Below are positions 35,218 through 49,297 of a stretch of 64,000 nucleotides of DNA, in pieces. Location: contig NZ_JANUXN010000003.1 in the NCBI RefSeq assembly GCF_025699485.1, positions 248,001-312,000 of the forward strand, read 5' to 3'. The number at the start of each line of letters is the position of its first letter. The stretch's first letter is position 1. The DNA comes from Thauera carbonicopians (GTDB lineage: Bacteria > Pseudomonadota > Gammaproteobacteria > Burkholderiales > Rhodocyclaceae). A program made the translations under genes and the position numbers. Below the pieces are notes generated by a model. That model searched no databases. It was not told the origin of the DNA and saw only the letters and a program-made list of their open reading frames with translations.

Positions 35218-35709
35218 ATGAAACGCTTGCTTGCCTGGCTGTGCGCCGTGCTGTCGGCAATCGGCATCACTGCCTGCGATTACTTCAATCTGCGCGAGCT
35301 CAAGCCTGGGGAATCGACGGCGGCGGAGGTGCGCGAACGTTTCGGCCCGCCGCAGATGGAGTGGCGCAACGACGATGGCTCGGTGACCTGGGAATTCACC
35401 CGCCAGCCCGAAGGCACCGAGTGCTTCATGATCACGATCGGTCCGGACGAGATACTGCGCAGCGTTGAACAGGTGCTCAACGAACAGAACTTCGCCCGCG
35501 TGGTCAACGGCATGAGCGGCGACGAAGTGCGTCGCCTGCTGGGCAAGCCGGCGCGCAGCCAGTTCTTCCGCCTGAAACGGGAAACCGTGTGGGAGTGGAA
35601 GATTTCCAACGGCCCCGATGGCACGAGCGACCCGGTGTTCTTCACCGTGTCCTTCAATACCGACAGCAGGGTTACCGGCACGGGCCGCTACACGCAATAT
35701 CGACGTTGA
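35218..35709 (+). CDS. BamE-like (SmpA/OmlA-fold) lipoprotein, copy 1
   Basis: The 163-residue protein has a lipoprotein signal with Cys20 (IGITAC). The body has two short repeats of a helix-strand unit: TAAEVRERFGPPQMEWRNDDG...WEF (about 34-60) and SGDEVRRLLGKPARSQFFRLKRETVWEWK (about 101-129). These resemble the 'G-M-x-x-x-V-x-x-x-L-G-x-P' helix-turn of BamE/SmpA. It is expected at the outer membrane, facing the periplasm. The real bamE is shorter and single-unit, so this is a paralogue of unknown role, in tandem with the next gene. Confidence 0.75.
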   Translation: MKRLLAWLCAVLSAIGITACDYFNLRELKPGESTAAEVRERFGPPQMEWRNDDGSVTWEFTRQPEGTECFMITIGPDEILRSVEQVLNEQNFARVVNGMSGDEVRRLLGKPARSQFFRLKRETVWEWKISNGPDGTSDPVFFTVSFNTDSRVTGTGRYTQYRR

Positions 35710-35721
35710 ATGGAGGCTGTC

Positions 35722-36348
35722 ATGAGCCAGACCGCTATTCGGACTGCGACCTCGTTCCCGATGCGCTGGCTGCGCGGGATGGGGCTGCTGCTGATGTTTG
35801 CAGGGGCGCTGCAGCTTGCGGGCTGCGCGACTTTCGAGCCGCCCCGTCCCTTCACCACCGAGGCCGAGGCGCTGGCCGCCAAGGGCGAGCCGAGCCGGCG
35901 CTGGCAGAACGACGATGGCACGACCACGCTGGAATACGCCACCCAGCCCTACGGCCATACCTGCCTGATGGTGCAGGTCGACCAGGGCGGCATGGTGTTG
36001 CGGCAGTGGGACGCGCTCGAAAGCGAGAACCTGGTGCGGGTGCAGAAGGGCATGACGCAGGAGGAAGTCGAGCGCATGCTCGGCCAGTATCGCTCGGTGC
36101 AGACCTTCAAGCTGTCGGGCGAGGAAGTGTGGGACTGGAACATCCGCAACAGTGGTCCGGGCGTCGCCACGCGCTTCAACGTGCATTTCATCGACGGCAA
36201 GGTGGTGCGCACCAGCCAGACCTATGTGTATCCGCGTGACGGATGGGCGGTCAACGGCTATTGGGGCTACGGCCGGCCGTATTACGGCTACCCCTATTAC
36301 CGCCATCCGTTTTTCGCGCCTCATCCCTTTCACCCGTACTGGTGGTAG
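35722..36348 (+). CDS. BamE-like lipoprotein, copy 2
   Basis: The 208-residue protein has a lipobox LQLAGC. Its two-unit body matches copy 1: EAEALAAKGEPSRRWQNDDGTTTLEYATQP is followed by KGMTQEEVERMLGQYRSVQTFKLSGEEVWDWN. The C-terminus is a Tyr/Pro/His-rich tail (WGYGRPYYGYPYYRHPFF). GGAGG six bases before the ATG at 35722 decides the start over the ATG at 35710. The two genes are 12 bp apart and clearly arose by duplication, but only copy 2 has the aromatic tail. Confidence 0.75.
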   Translation: MSQTAIRTATSFPMRWLRGMGLLLMFAGALQLAGCATFEPPRPFTTEAEALAAKGEPSRRWQNDDGTTTLEYATQPYGHTCLMVQVDQGGMVLRQWDALESENLVRVQKGMTQEEVERMLGQYRSVQTFKLSGEEVWDWNIRNSGPGVATRFNVHFIDGKVVRTSQTYVYPRDGWAVNGYWGYGRPYYGYPYYRHPFFAPHPFHPYWW

Positions 36349-36399
36349 CCGGGCCGTGCCAGGCTGGGCGGTGTTAACCCAGGCCGCGTCAGGCCGCTA

Positions 36400-36429
36400 T
36401 TGGCAAGCCCTGGCGTGAGCCGATACAAT
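36400..36429 (+). promoter_or_regulatory. Sigma70-type promoter of metH
   Basis: TTGGCA (36400-36405) and TACAAT (36424-36429) are 18 bp apart. The predicted start is at about 36436, just in front of the SAH aptamer. Confidence 0.7.
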
Positions 36430-36437
36430 CGCTCCCC

Positions 36438-36506
36438 TGCCGAGGAGCGCTGCGACCCCGCCTGATTCTGCGAGGGCCAGGCTCGGCAACCGATCAACGG
36501 CGCTCA
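36438..36506 (+). promoter_or_regulatory. S-adenosylhomocysteine (SAH) riboswitch
   Basis: The segment contains the SAH-aptamer blocks in order: CCGAGGAGCGCTGCGACC (from about 36440), then a variable arm, CCAGGCTCGG (about 36477-36486), and AACGGCGCTCA closing P1. SAH riboswitches typically lie before metH or ahcY in beta- and gammaproteobacteria and turn expression on when SAH accumulates. A following hairpin (36505-36528, CACAAACC / GGTTTGTG) can extend with GGCGC / GCGCC into the 3' strand of P1, so it is a candidate expression platform. A GAGGTGAT ribosome-binding site precedes metH. Confidence 0.92.
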
Positions 36507-36589
36507 CAAACCTTCTGCCGGTTTGTGGCGCCGTCTGCTTTCGTACCAGGCGTCACCCGGCGATCGTCGAACGACCGAGGTGATACCCG

Positions 36590-40312
<3,723 letters not shown>

Positions 40313-40318
40313 ACGTGT

Positions 40319-40346
40319 GCCGGAGCGGAATGGGTCACGCTCCGGC
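40319..40346 (+). terminator. Hairpin after metH
   Basis: A 9-bp stem GCCGGAGCG / CGCTCCGGC begins 7 bp after the stop. No T-run follows, so termination may be partial or factor-dependent. Confidence 0.5.
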
Positions 40347-40400
40347 CAATGCGGCCATGCTAATCTCGCCACGTTCTGATGCGTAGCGGATATACGTGCC

Positions 40401-42221
<1,821 letters not shown>

Positions 42222-42314
42222 GCATCGCCGCGGGCCGTCGCCGGTGTTTCGTGCTTGGGCGGGACGCCACAGTCCGGTAGCATCGGCAGCCTCGATCCAA
42301 CGGAGTCCGCCGAC

Positions 42315-42686
42315 ATGGCCACCCTCGAACTCACCGCCGACAACTTCAACGACGTGCTGGAGCAGAATCCGATCGTCTTCATCGACTTCTGGGCGGCCTG
42401 GTGCGGTCCCTGCCGCAGTTTCGCGCCGACCTACGAGGCGGCGTCCGACGAGAACCCCGACATCGTCTTCGGCAAGATCGACACCGAAGCCCAGCAGGAA
42501 CTGGCGGCCACCTTCCAGATCCGCTCGATTCCGACCATCGCGGTGATCCGCGAAGGCATCATGGTGTTCCGCGAGTCGGGCGCCTTGCCGGCCAGCGCGC
42601 TCAAGCAGGTCATCGACGGCGTGCGCGGCCTCGACATGGATCAGGTGCGGGCGGAGATCGCCGAGCAGCAGAAACAGCAGGGCTGA
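42315..42686 (+). CDS. Thioredoxin-family protein
   Basis: The 123-residue protein has the WCGPC redox centre (about 31-35) in FIDFWAAWCGPCRSFAP and the cis-Pro region SIPTIAVI. It lacks a signal peptide and is therefore cytoplasmic. The C-terminal helix is extended (about 15 residues beyond E. coli TrxA) with an EQQKQQG tail. The ATG at 42315 begins the usual 'MATLELTADNF' start. It is a stand-alone gene. Confidence 0.93.
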   Translation: MATLELTADNFNDVLEQNPIVFIDFWAAWCGPCRSFAPTYEAASDENPDIVFGKIDTEAQQELAATFQIRSIPTIAVIREGIMVFRESGALPASALKQVIDGVRGLDMDQVRAEIAEQQKQQG

Positions 42687-42728
42687 AGCCTGCGCCGTGG
42701 GCGGCGCGCTGCCCGTGGTGCACAAGGA

Positions 42729-42766
42729 AACGGCGGCTCCGGAAAATGTCCGGGCCGCCGTTTTTT
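42729..42766. terminator. Bidirectional terminator between thioredoxin and YbdD-like genes
   Basis: A long G/C stem (AACGGCGGCTCCGG against CCGGGCCGCCGTT) is followed by TTTTTT on the plus strand and has an A-run on its other side. It serves the two convergent genes. Confidence 0.85.
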
Positions 42767-42787
42767 ACGTCTCGCCGTTGCCGGTCT

Positions 42788-43189
42788 TCAGCAGGGGCAT
42801 CGGCTGCCGCTGCGTTCGGCGCTGGGATAGCGCGCCTCCAGGCAGTAGCGGTAGAACTCCTCGCGGGTGAAGGGCGTCGCCTCGGGATGGCGCGAGCGCA
42901 TGTGGTCCAGGTAGTACTCGTAGTCGTGGATGCCGATCACGAGACGGCAGGTCTGCACCACTTTGCGCGCGGCGTCGCGCAGGCCCGACAGCCAGTTCGA
43001 GCCCAGGCTGTAGCGTTCGAACTCGGCTTCGGACATCGGCACCGCATCCGCCTGCTGCGCGCGCGTCTCGGCGACGTAGCGCGCATAGGCGTCGTCCAGC
43101 CCCGCTTCCGCCGCGGCCGCTCCAACCGCGGCCGGCGCCTCGGCGGCGCCGGCCGGCTTGCGGCCGGTGAGGTAGGAAAGATCAAGCAC
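42788..43189 (-). CDS. YbdD/YjiX-family protein (DUF466)
   Basis: The 133-residue protein has a C-terminal YbdD domain: KVVQTCRLVIGIHDYEYYLDHMRSRHPEATPFTREEFYRYCLEARY. A non-conserved Ala-rich N-terminal extension of about 65 residues precedes it. The family normally has about 65-70 residues and is always linked to CstA-type pyruvate/peptide carriers as a small accessory partner. Here it overlaps cstA by 8 bp. The final residues SRCPC give a Cys-rich end, as in relatives. Confidence 0.88.
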   Translation of the reverse strand: MLDLSYLTGRKPAGAAEAPAAVGAAAAEAGLDDAYARYVAETRAQQADAVPMSEAEFERYSLGSNWLSGLRDAARKVVQTCRLVIGIHDYEYYLDHMRSRHPEATPFTREEFYRYCLEARYPSAERSGSRCPC

Positions 43190-45239
43190 GAGCGGGCTCG
43201 GCCTGGTAGGCCGGCGCCACTTCGTTCGCCGTCGGCGTGGTGCTGGCCAGCGCCTTGCGGATGTTGATGACCACCGCCACCAGCATCACCACCGCCACGA
43301 TCATGAAGAAAGCGCACAGCGCCGCGTTGATCTGGTTGTTGAAGGCGACGCGCGACATCTCCTCGATGCTCCTGGCTGGTGCCAGAATGGTGCCCTGGGC
43401 CGCAGCTTCGTTGAAGCGGTTGGCCAGCGCGAGGAAACCGACCTTCGGATCCGGGCTGAAGATCTTCAGCCAGCCGGCGGTCATCGTGGTGATCAGCAGG
43501 AACACCGTCGGCACCACCGTCACCCAGGCGTAGCGCTCCTTCTTCATCTTGAACAGCACCGCGGTGCCCAGCAGCAGTGCCATCGCGGCGAGCATCTGGT
43601 TGCCGATGCCGAACAGCGGCCACAGCGTGTTGATGCCGCCCAGCGGATCGACCGTGCCCTGATAGACGAAGTAGCCCCAGCCCGACACCGCCACCGCCGT
43701 GCCGAGCAGGTTGCCGGCCAGGCTGCGGGTCTGGCTCATGCCGGGGATGAAGGTGCCGGCCAGATCCTGCACCATGAAGCGGCAGGCACGCGTGCCGGCA
43801 TCGACCGCGGTGAGGATGAACAGCGCTTCGAACAGGATCGCGAAGTGATACCAGAACGCCATCATCGCCTTGCTGTTGAACAGGTCGGTGATGATCACCG
43901 CCATGCCCACGGCGAAAGTCGGCGCACCGCCGGCGCGCGACAGGATGCTGTGCTCACCGACGTCCTTGGCCATCTGGGCGAGGATTTCCGGCGTCACCGT
44001 GAAGCCCCAGCCGTTGATCACCTGCGCCGCGGATTCGACCGTGGTGCCGATGACGGCGGCCGGCGAGTTCAGCGCGAAGTAGATGCCCGGGTCGAGGATC
44101 GTGGCGCAGATCATCGCCATGATGGCGACCAGCGACTCGCCGATCATCGCGCCGTAGCCGATCACGCGCATGTGCGATTCACGCTCGACCAGCTTGGGCG
44201 TGGTGCCCGAGGACACCAGCGCATGAAAGCCCGAGATCGCGCCGCAGGCGATGGTGATGAACAGGAAGGGGAACAGGCTGCCGGAGAACACCGGGCCGGA
44301 ACCGTCGACGAACTGGGTCATCGCCGGCATCTTCAGGTCGGGCAGCGACACCAGGATGCCGATCGCCAGGCCGATGATCACGCCCAGCTTCAGGAAGGTC
44401 GACAGGTAGTCGCGCGGCGCCAGCAGCAGCCACACCGGCAGCACCGAGGCGACGAAGCCGTAGATCACCAGCGCCAGCGTCAGCTGCGGGCCGGTCATGG
44501 TGAAGAACGGGCCCCAGTACTCGTGGTGGGCGATGTCCTCGCCGAAGATGATCGCGGCCATCATCAGCACGAAGCCGATCACCGAGATTTCGGCGATGCG
44601 CCCCGGACGGATGAAGCGCATGTAGACGCCCATGAAGATCGCAATCGGGATCGTCGCGGCGATGGTGAAGGTGCCCCACGGGCTTTCGGCCAGCGCCTTG
44701 ACCACCACCAGCGCCAGCGCCGACAGGATGATGATCATCACCCCCAGCGTGCCCAGCATGACGATCACGCCGGCGAAGGAACCGAGCTCCTGCTTGGCCA
44801 TCTCGCCCAGCGAACGGCCGTCGCGGCGGGCCGAGATGAACAGCACGAGGAAATCCTGCACCGCGCCGGCCAGCATCACGCCGACCAGGATCCAGATGGT
44901 GCCGGGCAGGAAGCCCATCTGCGCCGCCAGGATCGGGCCGACCAGCGGACCGGCGCCGGCGATCGCGGCGAAGTGGTGGCCGAACAGCACCCACTTGTTG
45001 GTCGGCACGTAGTCCAGGCCGTCGTTGCGCCGCACGGCCGGCGTCATGCGCCGGTCATCGAGTTCGAACACCTTCTCGGCGATGAACTTGCTGTAGAAGC
45101 GATAGGCGATGGAATAGCACGACAGTGCCGCCAGGATCAGCCATGCTGCATTCACATGTTCGCCCCGGCTCAGGGCAAGCATGGCAAAGCCGGCCGCCCC
45201 GACCAGGGCGACGATCAACCACACCAGTTTGGATATCAC
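43182..45239 (-). CDS. cstA: Carbon starvation protein A (CstA-type transporter)
   Basis: The 685-residue inner-membrane protein has about 16-18 helices. It has the N-terminal CstA block GLDYVPTNKWVLFGHHFAAIAGAGPLVGPILAAQMG (about 73-110), and further on ACGAISGFHALVSSGTTPKLVERE (about 340) and TLWPLFGIGNQMLAAMALLLGTAVL. CstA/BtsT-like carriers import pyruvate and possibly peptides during carbon limitation. It is co-transcribed with the YbdD-like gene. Confidence 0.95.
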   Translation of the reverse strand: MISKLVWLIVALVGAAGFAMLALSRGEHVNAAWLILAALSCYSIAYRFYSKFIAEKVFELDDRRMTPAVRRNDGLDYVPTNKWVLFGHHFAAIAGAGPLVGPILAAQMGFLPGTIWILVGVMLAGAVQDFLVLFISARRDGRSLGEMAKQELGSFAGVIVMLGTLGVMIIILSALALVVVKALAESPWGTFTIAATIPIAIFMGVYMRFIRPGRIAEISVIGFVLMMAAIIFGEDIAHHEYWGPFFTMTGPQLTLALVIYGFVASVLPVWLLLAPRDYLSTFLKLGVIIGLAIGILVSLPDLKMPAMTQFVDGSGPVFSGSLFPFLFITIACGAISGFHALVSSGTTPKLVERESHMRVIGYGAMIGESLVAIMAMICATILDPGIYFALNSPAAVIGTTVESAAQVINGWGFTVTPEILAQMAKDVGEHSILSRAGGAPTFAVGMAVIITDLFNSKAMMAFWYHFAILFEALFILTAVDAGTRACRFMVQDLAGTFIPGMSQTRSLAGNLLGTAVAVSGWGYFVYQGTVDPLGGINTLWPLFGIGNQMLAAMALLLGTAVLFKMKKERYAWVTVVPTVFLLITTMTAGWLKIFSPDPKVGFLALANRFNEAAAQGTILAPARSIEEMSRVAFNNQINAALCAFFMIVAVVMLVAVVINIRKALASTTPTANEVAPAYQAEPARA

Positions 45240-45451
45240 GTCAGATCTCCGAAAAGCGCAGCGGCATCCAGCATGCGCCGATCGATTTCGGGCTTGGTGT
45301 GGAGCTTCGACATCACGGGGCCACTGCTTGGGGAAAGTTATGGTTATGTGCCGCCAATGCGACAGGCATCAGGGCTGAGGCATTCTAGTCCTTTGCCTGC
45401 GGATTTGTCTTGCATACCGGGTGGCCTCTTTTCTTCGGTGCCGCCGGGCCG

Positions 45452-46396
45452 CTATTCGAACAGCGCCCCCACGCTCTGGCCGCCGTGGATGCGCTCGATC
45501 GCCGCGGCGAACAGCGGCGCGACACTCAGCGAGGTGATCTTGGGCAGACGCTTGTGTACCGCCAGGGCGACGGTGTTGCTGACCACCACCGAGTCGATCG
45601 CCGCGTCGCGCAGGCGCTCGATCGCCGGGCCGCACAGCACGCCGTGCGTCGCGCCGGCATGCACGCTGCGCGCGCCGGCGGCGCGCAGCGTCGCGGCGGA
45701 GGACACCAGCGTGCCGCCGGTCGAGATCTCGTCCTCGAAGATCACCACGTCGCGTCCGCGCACGTCGCCGACCACTTCGCCGTGCTTGACGTCGGTGTCG
45801 CTGACGCGGCGCTTGTCGATGATCGCCATCGGAATGCCCAGCCGCTCTGAGAAGCGGCCGACGCGCTTGGCGCCGCCGGCGTCGGTCGCCACCGCGACCA
45901 TGTTCGACAAGTCGTAGTGGCGGCGGAAATGCTCGGCGATGGCCGGCACCGCGGTCAGGTGGTCGACCGGCACGCTGAAGAAGCCATGCACCTGGTCGGC
46001 GTGCAGGTCCATCGTCAGCACGCGGTCGGCGCCGGCGGTCTTCAGCATGTCGGCGATCAGCCGGCCGGTGATCGAGATGCGCGGCGCATCCTTCTTGTCC
46101 GAGCGGGCGTAGGAATAGTACGGAATCACCGCGGTGATGCGGCGGGCCGACGCGCTGCGCATGGCGTCGAGCGTGATCATCAGTTCCATGATGTGCTCGC
46201 TCACCGGCTCGGTGAAGGATTGCACCACGTACACGTCGCGTTCGCGCACGTTTTCCTGGATCTGCACGCGCAGGTTGTCGTTGGAGAAACGGGAGATGTC
46301 GAGCCGGCCGGGGCGGATGCCGAGCCGCTGGCAGATTTCGCCGGCAAGTTCCCGGCTGGCGTTGCCGGCAAAGATCTGTAGGCCGTGGTCGATCAC
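45452..46396 (-). CDS. Atypical ribose-phosphate pyrophosphokinase (PRPP synthetase paralogue)
   Basis: About 314 residues if the GTG at 46396 is the start; an in-frame ATG at 46450 would add 18 non-conserved residues. The fold is Prs-like: LQIFAGNASRELAGEI, RFSNDNLRVQIQENVRERDVYVVQS, YYSYARSDKKDAPRISITGRLIADML and HADQVHGFFSVPVDHL. The PRPP loop reads FEDEISTGGTL instead of the usual VDDM-type DTGGT. The catalytic flexible-loop region is KRRVSDTDVKH. This divergent type is probably a second PRPP synthetase; its products would feed nucleotide, His or Trp synthesis. The canonical housekeeping copy is expected elsewhere, usually next to a ribosomal L25 gene, which is not present here. Confidence 0.85.
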   Translation of the reverse strand: MIDHGLQIFAGNASRELAGEICQRLGIRPGRLDISRFSNDNLRVQIQENVRERDVYVVQSFTEPVSEHIMELMITLDAMRSASARRITAVIPYYSYARSDKKDAPRISITGRLIADMLKTAGADRVLTMDLHADQVHGFFSVPVDHLTAVPAIAEHFRRHYDLSNMVAVATDAGGAKRVGRFSERLGIPMAIIDKRRVSDTDVKHGEVVGDVRGRDVVIFEDEISTGGTLVSSAATLRAAGARSVHAGATHGVLCGPAIERLRDAAIDSVVVSNTVALAVHKRLPKITSLSVAPLFAAAIERIHGGQSVGALFE

Positions 46397-46549
46397 GGGA
46401 TGTCTCGCTTGTGTGGGTGGATCGGGGGCGCGGCTGCGTGTGGGCAGCATGCGTCGGCGCGCCCTCTTTTACTCCGACTCGGGTCTTGGGGGAAGGGGGC
46501 GCGGCGGGTAGGATGCCGGCTGGATCGATTTTCCAGCCAGACCTTGCCG

Positions 46550-48280
46550 ATGTCCGTTCCGTTTGCCGCCACCGTCTCGGCCGCTTCTCCTTCTGCCCGG
46601 CACGCACCCTTTCGCCGTTCGGCGCTGGCCGGCCTGCTCCTTGCCGCATTGCTGTCTGCAGCCACGCCCGTGCGTGCGGCCGACGCGGTGACGCCGGATG
46701 GCGGCGTCTATCGCGGCGGCCTGCGCGACGGCAAGCTGCACGGCCAGGGCCGCATCGAGTGGCGCAACGGCGCCTATCGCGAAGGCGCTTTCGTCGAAGG
46801 GCTGTCGCATGGCGTGGGGGTGGCGGCCGGCGCGTCGGGCTGGCGCTACGAAGGCGGCTTCGACAACGGCCTGATGCAGGGCAAGGGGCGGATGCGCTTC
46901 GCCGACGGCTCGGAATACGAAGGCGAATTCCGCGCCGACGAGTTCGACGGCCACGGGCGCTACGTCCGCGCCAATGGCGAAGTCTACGAAGGGAGCTTCA
47001 GGAAGGGCCGCTTCCATGGCGAAGGCCGCCTGGAGCTGGCCGACGGCCGCATCTACATCGGCCGCTTCGAGGACGACGAGCCGGTCGGCAGCATGCTGGT
47101 CATCCACGACGATCGCCGCTACGAAGGCGAGCTCGCCGACTGGGAGCCGAACGGCGAAGGCCGTTTCACCGACGCCCAGGGCAACGTCTTCGAAGGCAGT
47201 TTCGTCGCCGGCGCGCTCACAGGCAAGGGCAGGGCGAGCATGAAGAACGGCGCCCGCTACGAGGGCGACTTCGACAACTGGCGCTTCCACGGCCAGGGCA
47301 TGTTCCGCAATGCCGACGGCGACGAATACCGCGGCGGCTTCGCCTGGGGCCTGTACGACGGCGAAGGCACGATGACGTATGCGCGGCCCAAGCCGGACGG
47401 ACGCACGCGCGACAGCGGCACCTGGCGGCGCGGCAAACTGCATGATCCGGCGGCCGAGGCGCTGCGCCAGCGCAACGTCGAAACCGCGCTGTACGCCCAG
47501 CCGGCCCTGCTCGAACGCCAGCTGCAAGCCCTGCAGCCGCAGGATCCGGCGCGCATCGACCTCTATCTGCTGGCAGTGGCGGGCGACGGCCGGGAAGAAG
47601 TGTTCCGCCGCGAAGTCGAGTTCGTGCGCAGCCAGTTCGACCGCGACTTCGGCACGGCCGGCCGCTCGCTGACCCTGGTCAACAGCCGCAGCAGCGTCGA
47701 TGCCGTGCCGCTGGCGACCCAGACCAGCCTGCGCCGGGCGCTGCGCGCAGTGGCGGACAGCATGGATGTGGAACAGGACATCCTGTTCCTCTTCCTGACC
47801 AGCCACGGCTCCGACGCGCACGAACTGACTTTCAAGCTCGCCGGCGTCGACATGCCCGACCTGCCGGCCGCAGCGCTGGGCGAGATGCTGCGCGAGAGCG
47901 GCATCCGCTGGAAAGTGGTGGTGGTGTCGGCCTGCTACTCCGGCGGCTTCGTCGACGCGATCGGCGACGAAGGCACGCTGGTCATCACTTCCGCCCGCCA
48001 CGACCGGACTTCGTTCGGCTGCGCCGACGACAACGACTTCACTTATTTCGGCCGCGCCTACTTCAAGGAATCGCTCGCGCCCGGCGTGTCCTTCATCGAC
48101 GCCTTCGACAAGGCACGCGGGCTGGTGGAAACCTGGGAGCGCGAGGACATCGCCGGCATCCAGGGCGAAGGCGGCGCGGGCGAGGAACTGGCGGAAGAGG
48201 AGCACTCGCGCCCGGTGATCGCCGCGCCGGCGCCGATCCGCGAGCAGTTGCGGCGCTGGCGGGTGCAGTCGGCGGAGTAG
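46550..48280 (+). CDS. Exported MORN-repeat protein with C13/caspase-like peptidase domain
   Basis: The 576-residue protein has a signal peptide ending near residue 47 (TPVRA-AD). About ten MORN repeats (residues about 52-300) follow, such as YEGSFRKGRFHGEGRLELADG and YEGDFDNWRFHGQGMFRNADG. The peptidase C13-like domain has the clan CD dyad His419 (TSHGS) and Cys462 (SACYSGGF). C13 (legumain-type) domains of this kind occur in proteobacteria with unknown substrates, and MORN repeats often bind membranes or act as scaffolds. It is most likely periplasmic or envelope-associated. Neighbours give no functional clue, and the gene is divergent from the prs paralogue. Confidence 0.85.
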   Translation: MSVPFAATVSAASPSARHAPFRRSALAGLLLAALLSAATPVRAADAVTPDGGVYRGGLRDGKLHGQGRIEWRNGAYREGAFVEGLSHGVGVAAGASGWRYEGGFDNGLMQGKGRMRFADGSEYEGEFRADEFDGHGRYVRANGEVYEGSFRKGRFHGEGRLELADGRIYIGRFEDDEPVGSMLVIHDDRRYEGELADWEPNGEGRFTDAQGNVFEGSFVAGALTGKGRASMKNGARYEGDFDNWRFHGQGMFRNADGDEYRGGFAWGLYDGEGTMTYARPKPDGRTRDSGTWRRGKLHDPAAEALRQRNVETALYAQPALLERQLQALQPQDPARIDLYLLAVAGDGREEVFRREVEFVRSQFDRDFGTAGRSLTLVNSRSSVDAVPLATQTSLRRALRAVADSMDVEQDILFLFLTSHGSDAHELTFKLAGVDMPDLPAAALGEMLRESGIRWKVVVVSACYSGGFVDAIGDEGTLVITSARHDRTSFGCADDNDFTYFGRAYFKESLAPGVSFIDAFDKARGLVETWEREDIAGIQGEGGAGEELAEEEHSRPVIAAPAPIREQLRRWRVQSAE

Positions 48281-48309
48281 CGAAATGGTGGCGGGGGGCG
48301 GGCTACGAT

Positions 48310-49287
48310 CTACCGCAACAAGGCCTCGCCTTCATCCACGAAAACCCGCATCAGGTGATGCGCGATCGCGTACGGCAGCGGCGCCGACAAGCCCTGGACG
48401 TGGGTGCCGGCCAGCATCTCGGCGACTTCGGCGCGGCTGAACCAGCGGGCGTCGTCCAGTTCGGTGGTGTCGATGGTGATTGCCGTGCCTTGCGCCTGAG
48501 CGAAGCAGCCGATCATCAGCGACGAGGGGAAGGGCCAGGGCTGCGAGGCGAAGTAGCGCACCGTGGAACAGGGCACGCCGGCTTCTTCGAGGATTTCGCG
48601 GCGCACCGCGTCCTCGATCGTCTCGCCCGGTTCGACGAAGCCGGCCAGCGTCGAATACATGCCGGTCGCAAAGCGCGGCTGGCGGCCGAGCAGGCAGCGT
48701 TCGCCGTCGATCGCCAGCATGATCACCACCGGATCGACGCGCGGGAAATGCTGCGCCCCGCAGGCATCGCAGTCGCGCCGCCAGCCGCCCGCGACCATGC
48801 GGCTGGGCGCGCCGCACTGGGCACAGAAGCGGTGGCGGCGGTGCCAGTCGAGCACCGCCTTGGCGCCGCCGAGCTCGCCCAGCAGCGCGTGGTCCAGTTC
48901 GCCCTGCATCGCCACCGTGCGCAGGCTGCGCAGTGCCAGCCCCGGCAGGCCGGCGACGGCATCGGCCAGCCCGGCGCCGAAATCCAGCGCGAACAGCGCT
49001 GCGCCGTCCGGCAGCCGGCCGAGGAAGACTTCGCAGACCGGTTCATGCTGCCCGGGCGGCAGCGCCGCCTGCAGCGCGGCCAGTTGCGGCACGCCGAACA
49101 AGGCGTCGCAGGCCGCGTCACGCTGCATCAGCAGGGGCTCGTCGCCGCCATGGACGACGAAGCGCGTAGCCGCCGCCTGCCTGGCCTGGCGGACGTAGTC
49201 TTCGTCCTGGCGCTTGTCGGACAGGCGGTCCAGCGGGTTGAAGCCGAAGCCGATGATGGCGGAGCGGTCGTATGCGTGCATGGGCAT
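48310..49287 (-). CDS. nudC: NAD(+)/NADH diphosphatase NudC
   Basis: The 325-residue protein has the NudC zinc ribbon (CAQCGAPS...CDACGAQHFPR, about 155-185). A Nudix box follows with GFVEPGE, then REILEEAGV spaced as in GX5EX7REUXEEXGU. The NADH-pyrophosphatase signature SQPWPFPSSLMIG comes just after it. It hydrolyses NADH to NMNH and AMP and removes NAD caps from RNA. Starts at 49287 or 49281 are both possible. It is followed toward the 3' side by the convergent MORN gene. Confidence 0.95.
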   Translation of the reverse strand: MPMHAYDRSAIIGFGFNPLDRLSDKRQDEDYVRQARQAAATRFVVHGGDEPLLMQRDAACDALFGVPQLAALQAALPPGQHEPVCEVFLGRLPDGAALFALDFGAGLADAVAGLPGLALRSLRTVAMQGELDHALLGELGGAKAVLDWHRRHRFCAQCGAPSRMVAGGWRRDCDACGAQHFPRVDPVVIMLAIDGERCLLGRQPRFATGMYSTLAGFVEPGETIEDAVRREILEEAGVPCSTVRYFASQPWPFPSSLMIGCFAQAQGTAITIDTTELDDARWFSRAEVAEMLAGTHVQGLSAPLPYAIAHHLMRVFVDEGEALLR

Positions 49288-49297
49288 GGCGGGGCGT

